A DNA stretch of 5,768 bases from CAZMFZ01 sp046152935 (GCA_046152935.1 JBJXGB010000067.1:1-5768), one strand, 5' to 3'; positions 1 to 5,693 are shown, counted from the stretch's first letter. Numbers and translations are program-made. The notes: generated from the sequence alone by a model not told the origin.

Positions 1-3000
1 TGTACGTGAATACTGGTGGCATCATCAAGAATCCAACAATGGTCTGGATATCGACATTGATCCCCAACACACTGTTTTGCAAAGAAACGACAAAATCGTT
101 GACGATTGGGAAAGGCATTGAAGTAGAAATAATTCCTGTAATGGTATCGTTTCGCAAAAAGCTATTGTCGTTAATGGTAATGCCAGTAATGGTAGGCGAG
201 GCGCCAATGCCGTTGATGGTGATATTATTGTACGGAATGTCAGCGCAGCCCCCTTCGCTAAATAAATATACAATACGAACTGCATAGTTATCACTTGAAG
301 GCGTATTGATTGGTATTGTTAGAGGAATTGTTCGAAATTGAGCAAAACCAAAATTGTCGACACCTATTGTAGCTGCTGGAGAAAATAAACCATTTGCATT
401 TGACAGCTGCACCGCACCAGTGGGTGTCTTGTTGGGGTCTATGTCACCAAAATCCAAAGCAACAGCCAATGAGATATTATCACCCGCACTGTAAAGTCTT
501 GCCCCACTGAGCGTGGTACCTTGGATGCCATCACCACACGATTCACCAGGTGTGCCAAAATCTTTACGAGAAACAGCCACGCCTCCCACACCATACAATA
601 TTCGTATTTTGCCGTTTACATCACCAAATGGCAACGGTACTTTAATTTGATTATCGCTAACGATGGTATATGAACTGGCCAAAACATTATTAAATGTGAT
701 ACCAGTAATCGAACTCTCGGTAAAGTGGTAGCCATAAATATCTATTTCAGTACCTTCATTGCCAGTGAACGGGTCAAAATTTGTGTTATTAGGGTTTGGA
801 TTGAAAACCGGAATTCGGGTGAAAGAAATGCCATCAATTGTATTCGAAAAAATTGGCTCAAGAAGCACTGGATCGACTTCTCCTAACGAGATTCTTAGTT
901 TGTAATTAGAACTGGTCAATAGCAAACCCGCATCGCCAAAATTTAATCGATTATCTATACCACCACCTTCAACTTCAAATAGATTTTTGGTAGAGATAGA
1001 TACATTTCCACCCAGTTCCGAAGAAGGTATGGAATAAAGCTCAAAGTTGTCGGACTCACTAAAATCGCCATCAGCGTTTGAAAATTCCACGATTACATAG
1101 TCTCCAAAGCCCCCAGACGAAGCGATATTAAGCACAATGCGGTCGGCAGAAGTGTAGCTCGACTTGTCAATGCCAAGAATGGTTATTTGCCCATCAAACG
1201 GCTCGACATCAAATGGAGGTGTGTTTACCGAATAGTCCAGATTATTACGAATTAACGGACTACCTGATGCGAATAATAAAATTGCATCGCGTGTGAATGC
1301 AAAATTTTCAAGACTGCAGTCGGGGTTGAGCACAAGCACAAGTGTATCATTTTCAATACTTCTATAAATTTCTTTCAGCAGACAATTCTCATCTGCTGAT
1401 GGGAAAGTGTAACGATCGATTCCATCAAAATTACTGCCAATAATGGTAACTTCAGAATTTGGATAAATTTTAGCGGGGCCCAATATGGTTGTTACTGTGG
1501 GAATTGGATAGGCTAAAATTTCCAAATTTTGAGAGGTAGTGGAAAGTAGACTAACAGGTGCAGTATTTGTGTAATATTCATATAAAACCTGGCCAGAGAT
1601 GGTATTTAGTGGATCAGGGAAGTAATTGTTAGGGGTTTTACTTGAAACTTTCACTATTAATGTAGTTCCATCTGCTGAAAAAATGGCTTCATTAAGCAGA
1701 AAAACATAAGGATCTATTGGATTATCATGCCTTATTTGTTCGATGTATTGCAGATTAGTTCCCGAAAATGTAACGTACTTTCCAGGTGATTGGGCAGCAG
1801 GTAGAAAGCTTGTAATTGTGATGGCAGGTGGTGTAAGTAAAGTAAATTGTGGATTTACGGTAGTAACTACCCCTTGTTTTTTTTGGAAAATAAATGAAGA
1901 AGTAATATCTGGCGAAGGATTGAAAAATGGAGGAAGTTTTAATGCAAAGGCATTATTGCTTATCTCTATAAAATTATTTTCATCTACTTGGCTTCCATTA
2001 AATGATATTGCAAATATTTCGTTCAAATTTTCTCCAAAAAAAGTAATAATATCTTTTGGAAAGCCAGAAATGGCTGATGTGGAAGTGACTATGGCAGGTG
2101 GCGGACCGAGAACTGTGAATATTTCTGTAGAAATGGCTACATCCATATTAATGTTTGTAATAGTGATAGGCCCAGTAAATACATTCGTATTATCGTAAAA
2201 GAAAAATTCTATTTTATTTGGGCTTCTGCTAATGAATTGAGTGTTTTTGTCTTCATTATCATTAGAAAGTGAGATTTTATTTACAAAATTCAAATTTTCG
2301 CCAAAAATGGTAATTGTTTCATAAGGAAATGCAGATAAAGGCTGTATGCCCGAGATGGTAGGTGGTGGGGGAGAGGTAACGGTGATCACATCTTCTAAAT
2401 AACCATTTACTCCATTGCCAAACCTAATATCAAGAACCTCACCAACATTAAAGTTACTTCCAATATCATCAATTCTAATTTCGTTGTTTGAAAGAACAGT
2501 ATACGCTAATGAAGAGTTTGAAAAAGGGTTTGATTCATTAAATAATTCAAAAGCAGGTAAAATTTGTCCAATATTACTAAAATTAATACCTAACACTGTA
2601 ACAGAGCCACCTTTAGGTACTAAATTTGACAATACCCCTGTAATGGTAGGGGCTGGAGGTACTACAATGCTGAAGGTTTGATCTGAAGGTTCAGAAGTTA
2701 GAAACCCATTCTTCAACAAAAGCGTACCGCTAAGCACGGTATTTTGATTTAGATATACGGTAGCAACGAGTTTATTATCATCAATAGGAAAAAAACTAAA
2801 TGTACTAACTAGACCACCGGGAATTATAATATCTGTTACACCAGTCAAATTTTGCCCAAAAACAGTAAAACTACTTCCTGGAACCCCAGATATAGTAGAG
2901 AGTGAAGTGATAATGGGCTGGACATTGTTTCCAATTTCATTAGCGAAAATACCAAGTCTGGTAACTTGAGTTCCAGTAAGGTCAGGCTTTCCGTCATTAT

Positions 3001-4450
3001 TAAAATCTGCAATTGCTAAGTTTTTAAGTCCACTTTCTTCAGATCGTACATTAAGAATGTTATTGCTTGAAAACAAAGTATTGGTCGTGTATTCTATCCC
3101 TGGTAAGGCCAAGTTCTTTAAAATATTCAGAACTGGTGGATTAACAACAAGATAATTTGAGATAACCAAGTCTGGTTTCCCATCGCCATCCAAATCGCCC
3201 AAGGCAAAATCTGAAGGTGAGCATTGTTTAAATACGCTATTGGCAATGTCAATGTCAATGCCACCAATTGTAGAGATGTTTTGCAAAAATGTTATACTAC
3301 CATTGTTAGTATTGTCATTTTGCAAGAGAATTATATCATTTTTTGAATCTCCATCTATATCTGCAATTTTCAGGCCTAATGTAGCTATAAATGTGCCTAA
3401 AATATAAGTTGTAGGAGTTTCAAATGCTATAGAACCCATTGAATTGTTCAAAAAAGTGTAAAAATTATCACTAACCCTTGCACCTGCCACAATATCAACC
3501 ATGCCATCTCCATCTAAGTCAGAAACTGCTAAAGTTGCCATGTCACCATCGGCATCAACAGGGAATTGACTATTAAATGAACCTGCATTTACAATACCAT
3601 TAGATATGTCATTTTGCAGTATAATCAACTGATTTCGGCCATTATAAGACAATACAACGTCTTTTTTTCCATCTATATTAAAATCACCAGTTGCGATTGC
3701 AGCTATCAATCCATTTCCCGCAACTGTTATAGTTACAGCGGGATCAAAAGAGACCGCCCCTCCAGTAGAAGTATTCTTGAATATGGTAAGTGTTGTACTC
3801 GCCAAACTAAAATCATATGAACCAAGTAAGAGTTCTGGTAGTCCATCATTTGTAACATCAGCAACTTCTAATTTCGCTTCAGATCCACTAATTGTTAAAG
3901 CAGCTAAATTAGAAAAGGTAGTGCTGGGGTCAGTTCCAAAATTAATAGCTTGCCTAATAATAATTTCTCGTTTCGCAAAACTTGAATTGTCGATTGCCAA
4001 GTTTACAATATCATTCTTCCCATCATTATTTAAGTCAACAACTATGCTGTTTTGGATATCATTGTATCCCCCTAAAGAATAATCAATTTTCTGCTCTTTG
4101 GTAAAATTACCAGCTGTCAGCGTATTATTGCCTGAAAACCTAGGTACAAACTTCTCTTTTGAAATGCCGTATCCATTTTGGTCTAGTACAGAAATATAAT
4201 CAAATGTAGCCCCTGGCGGCACATTGCATACTATTTGTGAATTGGATGTGCTTATATAGTTACTTTGCTTCGTGCTTCCAAAAAACACACCATTTACACT
4301 GGAGCCAAATACTCCCGTAATGGTAACAGGCGAACTTACTAGTTGACCTTTGGGAGAAAAACCAGTAATTGAGGTTTGGGCATTACTTATGAGTAAGCTA
4401 CCCATCACAATCAAGTGAGTAATTCCGAATTTTGTAAATGTTGTTTTCAT
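1..4450 (-). CDS. Giant secreted FG-GAP/VCBS and IPT/TIG repeat protein, C-terminus outside window
   Basis: The frame is open for 1483 codons from ATG at 4450 to the window edge, with no stop or frameshift. Residues 1-24 form a signal peptide (MKTTFTKFGI..., ending SNA before Q25). Residues 26-103 are an IPT/TIG-like domain. Residues 130-505 carry seven FG-GAP/VCBS calcium loops. Residues 512-1077 are six IPT/TIG-like modules joined by proline-rich linkers. Residues 1095-1211 and 1305-1413 are two related beta modules with an IPT-like domain (about 1224-1298) between them. Such architecture is typical of Bacteroidota cell-surface or secreted proteins with adhesive or carbohydrate-binding roles. 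I see no catalytic domain, so the exact role is unknown. A type IX secretion C-terminal domain would be expected beyond position 1 but is not visible. The ATG is chosen because the signal peptide follows it directly; the upstream TTTAATAATACC has no Shine-Dalgarno, as is normal in this phylum. It is probably monocistronic, with a gene-free repeat region upstream. Confidence 0.93.
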   Translation of the reverse strand, partial: MKTTFTKFGITHLIVMGSLLISNAQTSITGFSPKGQLVSSPVTITGVFGSSVNGVFFGSTKQSNYISTSNSQIVCNVPPGATFDYISVLDQNGYGISKEKFVPRFSGNNTLTAGNFTKEQKIDYSLGGYNDIQNSIVVDLNNDGKNDIVNLAIDNSSFAKREIIIRQAINFGTDPSTTFSNLAALTISGSEAKLEVADVTNDGLPELLLGSYDFSLASTTLTIFKNTSTGGAVSFDPAVTITVAGNGLIAAIATGDFNIDGKKDVVLSYNGRNQLIILQNDISNGIVNAGSFNSQFPVDADGDMATLAVSDLDGDGMVDIVAGARVSDNFYTFLNNSMGSIAFETPTTYILGTFIATLGLKIADIDGDSKNDIILLQNDNTNNGSITFLQNISTIGGIDIDIANSVFKQCSPSDFALGDLDGDGKPDLVISNYLVVNPPVLNILKNLALPGIEYTTNTLFSSNNILNVRSEESGLKNLAIADFNNDGKPDLTGTQVTRLGIFANEIGNNVQPIITSLSTISGVPGSSFTVFGQNLTGVTDIIIPGGLVSTFSFFPIDDNKLVATVYLNQNTVLSGTLLLKNGFLTSEPSDQTFSIVVPPAPTITGVLSNLVPKGGSVTVLGINFSNIGQILPAFELFNESNPFSNSSLAYTVLSNNEIRIDDIGSNFNVGEVLDIRFGNGVNGYLEDVITVTSPPPPTISGIQPLSAFPYETITIFGENLNFVNKISLSNDNEDKNTQFISRSPNKIEFFFYDNTNVFTGPITITNINMDVAISTEIFTVLGPPPAIVTSTSAISGFPKDIITFFGENLNEIFAISFNGSQVDENNFIEISNNAFALKLPPFFNPSPDITSSFIFQKKQGVVTTVNPQFTLLTPPAITITSFLPAAQSPGKYVTFSGTNLQYIEQIRHDNPIDPYVFLLNEAIFSADGTTLIVKVSSKTPNNYFPDPLNTISGQVLYEYYTNTAPVSLLSTTSQNLEILAYPIPTVTTILGPAKIYPNSEVTIIGSNFDGIDRYTFPSADENCLLKEIYRSIENDTLVLVLNPDCSLENFAFTRDAILLFASGSPLIRNNLDYSVNTPPFDVEPFDGQITILGIDKSSYTSADRIVLNIASSGGFGDYVIVEFSNADGDFSESDNFELYSIPSSELGGNVSISTKNLFEVEGGGIDNRLNFGDAGLLLTSSNYKLRISLGEVDPVLLEPIFSNTIDGISFTRIPVFNPNPNNTNFDPFTGNEGTEIDIYGYHFTESSITGITFNNVLASSYTIVSDNQIKVPLPFGDVNGKIRILYGVGGVAVSRKDFGTPGESCGDGIQGTTLSGARLYSAGDNISLAVALDFGDIDPNKTPTGAVQLSNANGLFSPAATIGVDNFGFAQFRTIPLTIPINTPSSDNYAVRIVYLFSEGGCADIPYNNITINGIGASPTITGITINDNSFLRNDTITGIISTSMPFPIVNDFVVSLQNSVLGINVDIQTIVGFLMMPPVFTY
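212..538 (-). other. Bacteroidota-type beta module B (residues about 1305-1413)
   Basis: The module opens near C1305 (CGDG). VQLSNANGLF at residues 1347-1356 is followed by SPAATIG, an IPLTIPINTPSSDNY stretch and AVRIVYLF, ending near ITING. The 'QLSnanG.Fs...tIG ... IP ... nY.vRiv' order is a recurring pattern in large secreted Bacteroidota proteins. It parallels module A. C1305 and the cysteine in EGGCAD could pair across the module, but this is inference. Confidence 0.6.
557..781 (-). other. Eighth IPT/TIG-like domain (residues about 1224-1298)
   Basis: The segment carries GNEGTEIDIYGYHFTES, then ITGITFNNVLASSYTIVSD and QIKVPLPFGDVNGKIRI. This follows the IPT pattern 'G..vtI.G.nF', 'v.fn...a..~.v.s...i.v.vP.g...g.i.v'. 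It lies between modules A and B, so the C-terminal part alternates fold types instead of repeating one. Confidence 0.7.
818..1168 (-). other. Bacteroidota-type beta module A (residues about 1095-1211)
   Basis: This segment contains VEFSNADGDF at residues 1121-1130, then a stretch ending NYKLRISLGE. It resembles a recurring module of Bacteroidota secreted proteins that carries 'QLSdasGsF..p..IG', an 'IP' strand and 'YriRv'. It is related to module B of the same protein (residues 1305-1413), so the two look like ancient paralogous copies. No function is known to me; an immunoglobulin-like beta sandwich is inferred. Confidence 0.55.
1220..2917 (-). repeat. Array of six IPT/TIG-like domains (residues about 512-1077)
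   Basis: Modules start near residues 512, 600, 695, 784, 874 and 982. Most open with a proline-containing linker and a strand such as PIITSLST, PTITGVLS, PTISGIQP, AITITSFLP or PTVTTILGP. About ten residues later comes a '(T/V)(V/I)xGxNF/L' strand: VFGQNLTGV, VLGINFSNI, IFGENLNFV, FFGENLNEI, FSGTNLQYI and IIGSNFDGI. This is the classic immunoglobulin-like IPT/TIG signature found in tandem in Bacteroidota surface proteins. The modules are divergent at sequence level rather than recent copies. They probably form a rod holding the propeller away from the C-terminal part. Confidence 0.85.
2936..4063 (-). repeat. Seven FG-GAP/VCBS repeats, probable seven-bladed beta-propeller
   Basis: Seven Dx[D/N/T]x-D-G-x-x-[D/E] calcium loops start at residues 139, 198, 256, 311, 364, 419 and 482, spaced 53-63 residues apart. 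They read DLNNDGKND, DVTNDGLPE, DFNIDGKKD, DLDGDGMVD, DIDGDSKND, DLDGDGKPD and DFNNDGKPD. Loop 2 has T200 at the third position and E206 at the last; loop 5 has S369 in place of the glycine. The others keep the acidic/Asn ligands. Most loops are followed by a hydrophobic strand and later by an 'i..l.N' strand (FKNTS, LQNDI, LNNSM, LQNIS, LKNLA), the layout of the VCBS/FG-GAP blade in integrin-alpha-type propellers. Seven repeats match a complete closed propeller. Calcium binding is inferred from the loops. Confidence 0.9.
4142..4375 (-). other. N-terminal IPT/TIG-like domain (residues about 26-103)
   Basis: The segment begins TSITGFSPKGQ, continues with VTITGVFGSSVNGVFFG and IVCNVPPGAT, and ends near FVP. 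This is the usual IPT/TIG order: an 'ItgfsP.g...vtItG' entry strand, a 'V.FG' strand and an 'i.~vPpga' strand. It precedes the FG-GAP repeats, so the propeller sits between IPT-like domains. The family call comes from motif reading only. Confidence 0.7.
4379..4450 (-). other. Signal peptide of the giant protein
   Basis: Residues 1-24 have a basic start (K2, K7), a hydrophobic core around residues 12-21 (HLIVMGSLLI) and a small-residue end (S22-N23-A24). Cleavage before Q25 fits signal peptidase I and leaves an N-terminal glutamine, which is common in Bacteroidota exported proteins. There is no lipobox cysteine, so this is not a lipoprotein signal. Export through Sec is inferred. Confidence 0.85.
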
Positions 4451-4506
4451 GGTATTATTAAATTAATTCTTTATCTTTTGTCTGAATCTTGAAAACCTCA
4501 CTCCAA

Positions 4507-4527
4507 CCCCTCTCCTCCAGAGAGGGG
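4507..4527. repeat. GC-rich palindrome with perfect 8-bp stem
   Basis: CCCCTCTC (4507-4514) pairs perfectly with GAGAGGGG (4520-4527) around a 5-base loop. The context (AACCTCACTCCAACCCC before, GGGGCTTTGGCAGCAC after) resembles the dispersed CCCCTCTCC...GGAGAGGGG repeats widespread in Bacteroidota intergenic DNA. It lies 57 bases upstream of the giant gene's ATG and has no T-run on either strand, so it is not a clear terminator. Confidence 0.75.
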
Positions 4528-4546
4528 CTTTGGCAGCACTTTTGCC

Positions 4547-4569
4547 CTTGCTGGTGTTTCACCAACAAG
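4547..4569. repeat. GTTGGTG-type hairpin, copy 1
   Basis: CTTGCTGGTG (4547-4556) pairs with CACCAACAAG (4560-4569) around a TTT loop, with one G-T/C-A type mismatch in ten positions. It belongs to a four-member family in this window (also near 4741, 4897 and 5581), all in the same orientation and most preceded by a TTTGCC-like sequence. Confidence 0.75.
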
Positions 4570-4587
4570 CATTAAACCTCAACCAAT

Positions 4588-4613
4588 AAGCCCCCAACCC
4601 CCGAAGGGGGCTT
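4588..4613. repeat. GC-rich palindrome AAGCCCCC...GGGGGCTT
   Basis: AAGCCCCC (4588-4595) pairs with GGGGGCTT (4606-4613). A second run of five C (4598-4602) can compete for the same five G around a GAA loop, so two folds are possible. The sequence resembles the CCCCCAACCCCCGAAGGGGG repeats common in Bacteroidota genomes. It shares the frame AACCTCA...GGGGCTT...GCAC with the palindrome at 4507-4527, suggesting one repeat family. Confidence 0.7.
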
Positions 4614-4620
4614 CTGCACT

Positions 4621-4647
4621 CGATCAGACGCCTTTTGCGTCAGATCG
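4621..4647. repeat. Strong hairpin, 11-bp stem with one mismatch
   Basis: CGATCAGACGC (4621-4631) pairs with GCGTCAGATCG (4637-4647) around a CTTTT loop; only the central A-A pair fails. No T-run follows directly on either strand, so a simple intrinsic terminator is not supported. It sits 7 bases from the 4588-4613 palindrome. Confidence 0.7.
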
Positions 4648-4740
4648 ATAAACATCAATGTATGTTTTTTTCAATTCGTTGTCCTCTAGTCTTGAAAATC
4701 GTGGTTTCGTTCATTTATATACTTACCAACTCCTTTGCCT

Positions 4741-4763
4741 TTGTTGGTGTTTTTCACCAACAA
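4741..4763. repeat. GTTGGTG-type hairpin, copy 2
   Basis: TTGTTGGTG (4741-4749) and CACCAACAA (4755-4763) form a perfect 9-bp stem with a TTTTT loop. It is the most regular member of the family and is preceded by TTTGCCT as in copy 3. Confidence 0.8.
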
Positions 4764-4778
4764 GCCGTTATTCTTTTT

Positions 4779-4877
4779 CTTTTGTCTGACCCATGATTCT
4801 TATGATTATGGGATTTTCATGATTTTTTCTTCGTTATCAATCTTAATAATCCTTCAATCTTGAAAATCGTGATTCAG
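4779..4877. repeat. Long imperfect inverted repeat (CTGA...CATGATT / ATCGTGATTCAG type)
   Basis: The left arm (from 4781, TTTGTCTGACCCATGATT) and right arm (ending 4877, ATCGTGATTCAG) are imperfect inverted copies spanning about 95 bases. Pieces recur nearby: CTTTTGTCTGA at 4475-4485 and 4779-4789, and TCTTGAAAATCGTG at 4690-4703 and 4858-4871. It resembles the TCTGAATCATGATTTT repeats I know from Bacteroidota intergenic DNA. The alignment is by eye. Confidence 0.5.
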
Positions 4878-4894
4878 AACTTTTATTTTTGCCT

Positions 4895-4963
4895 TTGTTG
4901 GTGTTTATCACCAACTAAATTTCAACGCTGCTTTTGTTCTTTGTTCTTTCAATCTTTAGTCTT
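4895..4963. repeat. Left copy of the ~70-bp direct repeat bracketing the DUF4160-DUF2442 unit
   Basis: It begins with hairpin copy 3 (GTTGGTG 4897-4903, CACCAAC 4909-4915), then TAAATTTCAA, and a GCTGCTTTTGTTCTTTG stretch running on to AATCTTTAGTCTT. It aligns with 5579-5648, with few differences and a one-base length difference; the second half is almost identical. It lies 49 bases downstream of the DUF2442 stop, same orientation as the right copy. Confidence 0.8.
4897..4915. repeat. GTTGGTG-type hairpin, copy 3
   Basis: GTTGGTG (4897-4903) and CACCAAC (4909-4915) form a perfect 7-bp stem with a TTTAT loop. It is preceded by GCCTTT like copy 2 and is the first part of the left ~70-bp direct repeat. 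It could help end transcripts leaving the DUF2442 gene, but the minus-strand flank is A-rich, not T-rich. Confidence 0.75.
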
Positions 4964-5012
4964 CATAGATTGTTCTTTCATCTTTGTTTTTTGTTCTATC
5001 AATCTTTAGTCT
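4942..5012. repeat. Degenerate TGTTCTTTCAATCTTTAGTCT repeats
   Basis: A 21-base unit at 4942-4962 recurs at 4992-5012 with one mismatch (T to A), with a shorter degraded copy near 4971-4985 between them. The second unit ends on the base next to the stop codon of the DUF2442 gene. A related unit at 5627-5647 lies on the far side of the two-gene unit, so these repeats mark both of its borders. Confidence 0.7.
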
Positions 5013-5300
5013 CTATAAACTATGCTCATACACATACTCTGGCGACATATCAAACTCGCATGGTATGCAACTTCCCTCTAAATCCTGCATAGTTGCCAAA
5101 TTTTCCCAATAAATTTCACCAAATTTCCCAATTTTAACATTTTCAAAATTGTTTTTTTTGAATAATTGATCAATAATTTGGCTTGAATGAATAGATAAAT
5201 CTAATGATTTTACATCAAGCCATTTCAATTCATTATTTGTAAATCGAATAGCCAAACTGTAATTTTCAATTTTTTCAATTTTTTCAGGTTTTATATACAT
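5013..5300 (-). CDS. DUF2442 family protein
   Basis: This 95-residue gene begins MYIKPEKIEKIENYSLAIRF and ends EYVYEHSL. It fits the small DUF2442 family: an opening 'I..ie.y.L.i.F.n.e.k..D' stretch (residues 8-29, ending LKWLDV), a middle 'F.nvkig.fGeIyW' stretch (about 52-65) and a closing 'FDMSPEYVY' that corresponds to the family's 'D(l/i)sP..lY' end. Its ATG directly follows the TAA of the upstream DUF4160 gene, so translational coupling is likely and supports this start. DUF2442 and DUF4160 genes are often neighbours and have been suggested to act as a toxin-antitoxin-like pair; I do not know a demonstrated biochemical role. The gene is intact although its partner is broken. The family call comes from motif reading only. 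Confidence 0.82.
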   Translation of the reverse strand: MYIKPEKIEKIENYSLAIRFTNNELKWLDVKSLDLSIHSSQIIDQLFKKNNFENVKIGKFGEIYWENLATMQDLEGSCIPCEFDMSPEYVYEHSL

Positions 5301-5549
5301 TTATTGTAGCGGTTCAATTTTATGAAACTTTTTACTATTCCACATTTCAAGTAGTTCTTGTTGATGTATTTCTGCCCATGCAGCTATCAATTTGTATTTA
5401 CTTACTGGTAAATCTCCATTTAATATCGCCCCATTTTGTATTAAAATATTAGCTTCAAACTCATTGTAAATCACCTAGAAATGAGGCGGATTATGGTCAT
5501 TAAAAAACATATAAATCACAACACCGTAAAATCTGGAAATTTCTGGCAT
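5301..5549 (-). pseudogene. DUF4160 family gene interrupted by an in-frame TAG
   Basis: The frame reads MPEISRFYGVVIYMFFNDHN, then PPHF, then TAG (5475-5477). It continues without frame change through VIYNEFEANILIQNG, LPVSKYKLIAAWAEIHQQEL and LEMWNSKKFHKIEPLQ to a TAA at 5301-5303. This is the full length (83 codons with stops) and motif order of DUF4160: MP.IsrF.GiviymyfnDHnPPHFH...y.e.eA.i.i..g.il.G.lP......v..W......eL...W. The stop replaces the residue after PPHF, normally the second histidine of the HFH motif. No indel is present, so decay looks recent. A GTG directly after the TAG could reinitiate and give a 57-residue piece. An in-frame ATG at 5567 would add MINRLN, but the 5549 start matches the family. 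The TAA abuts the DUF2442 ATG. Confidence 0.85.
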
Positions 5550-5578
5550 ATTTAAACGGTTGATCATTTTTTTGGAAC

Positions 5579-5648
5579 TTGTTGGTGCTTTCCACCAAAC
5601 TAAATTTCAAGGCTGCTTTTGTTCTTTGTTCTTTCAATCTTTATTCTT
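5579..5648. repeat. Right copy of the ~70-bp direct repeat bracketing the DUF4160-DUF2442 unit
   Basis: This matches 4895-4963 in the same orientation. It begins with hairpin copy 4, then TAAATTTCAAG and the GCTGCTTTTGTTCTTTG stretch, ending CAATCTTTATTCTT. It starts 29 bases upstream of the DUF4160 start codon, so it overlaps the region where that gene's promoter should be. Confidence 0.8.
5581..5599. repeat. GTTGGTG-type hairpin, copy 4 (imperfect)
   Basis: TTGGTG (5582-5587) pairs with CACCAA (5593-5598) around a CTTTC loop; an extra A interrupts the seventh pair compared with copy 3. It lies at the start of the right ~70-bp direct repeat, just upstream of the DUF4160 gene. Confidence 0.65.
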
Positions 5649-5672
5649 AGTTCTTTCAATCTTTATTCTTAG
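5629..5672. repeat. Tandem 22-bp repeat, two exact copies plus a partial third
   Basis: The unit TTCTTTCAATCTTTATTC (plus TTAG) occurs at 5629-5650 and again, identically, at 5651-5672, followed by a shorter TTCTTAG at 5673-5679. It overlaps the end of the right direct repeat and lies between the stop of the CHAT-like gene and the DUF4160 gene. The unit is a variant of the repeats at 4942-5012. Confidence 0.85.
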
Positions 5673-5693
5673 TTCTTAGTTCTCGTCCCAATT

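Larger units (their letters stand above)
4451..5012. other. Gene-free, repeat-rich region upstream of the giant gene
   Basis: I find no coding frame here with recognisable protein character on either strand. The region holds three GTTGGTG-type hairpins, two GC-rich palindromes, an 11-bp-stem hairpin, a long imperfect inverted repeat and degenerate TTCTTTCAATCTTTA repeats, listed separately. It must contain the promoter of the giant gene on the minus strand, but I could not find a convincing Bacteroidota -33/-7 (TTG / TAnnTTTG) pair at proper spacing. It also receives any transcript leaving the DUF2442 gene. Confidence 0.75.

Noticed and set aside
25..294. Minus-strand open frame of 89 codons in another frame
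   Set aside because: It overlaps the C-terminal visible part of the giant gene on the same strand, out of frame, and has no family resemblance.
1743..2198. Plus-strand open frame of 151 codons inside the giant gene
   Set aside because: It is fully antisense to the minus-strand IPT-coding frame, whose protein has clear repeated family motifs. The plus-strand translation has no recognisable domain. The other plus-strand frames at 6-287, 2415-2681, 3614-3820 and 3777-4082 fail for the same reason.
4621..4647. Intrinsic terminator
   Set aside because: The stem is strong, but neither strand has a T-run directly after it, and no gene end is close by.
4547..4915. CRISPR array formed by the repeated hairpins
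   Set aside because: The copies are irregularly spaced, variable in sequence and shorter than typical CRISPR repeats, with no uniform spacers.
4547..5599. Integron attC sites with small gene cassettes
   Set aside because: The hairpin cores GTTGGTG and CACCAAC do not fit the attC consensus GTTRRRY / RYYYAAC, and no integrase gene is visible.
5581..5660. Bacteroidota -33/-7 promoter for the DUF4160 gene
   Set aside because: TTAGTTTG on the minus strand near 5597-5604 matches TAnnTTTG at 7 of 8 positions, but no TTG lies at about 19 bases upstream; the nearest candidates are far too close or about 31 bases away.
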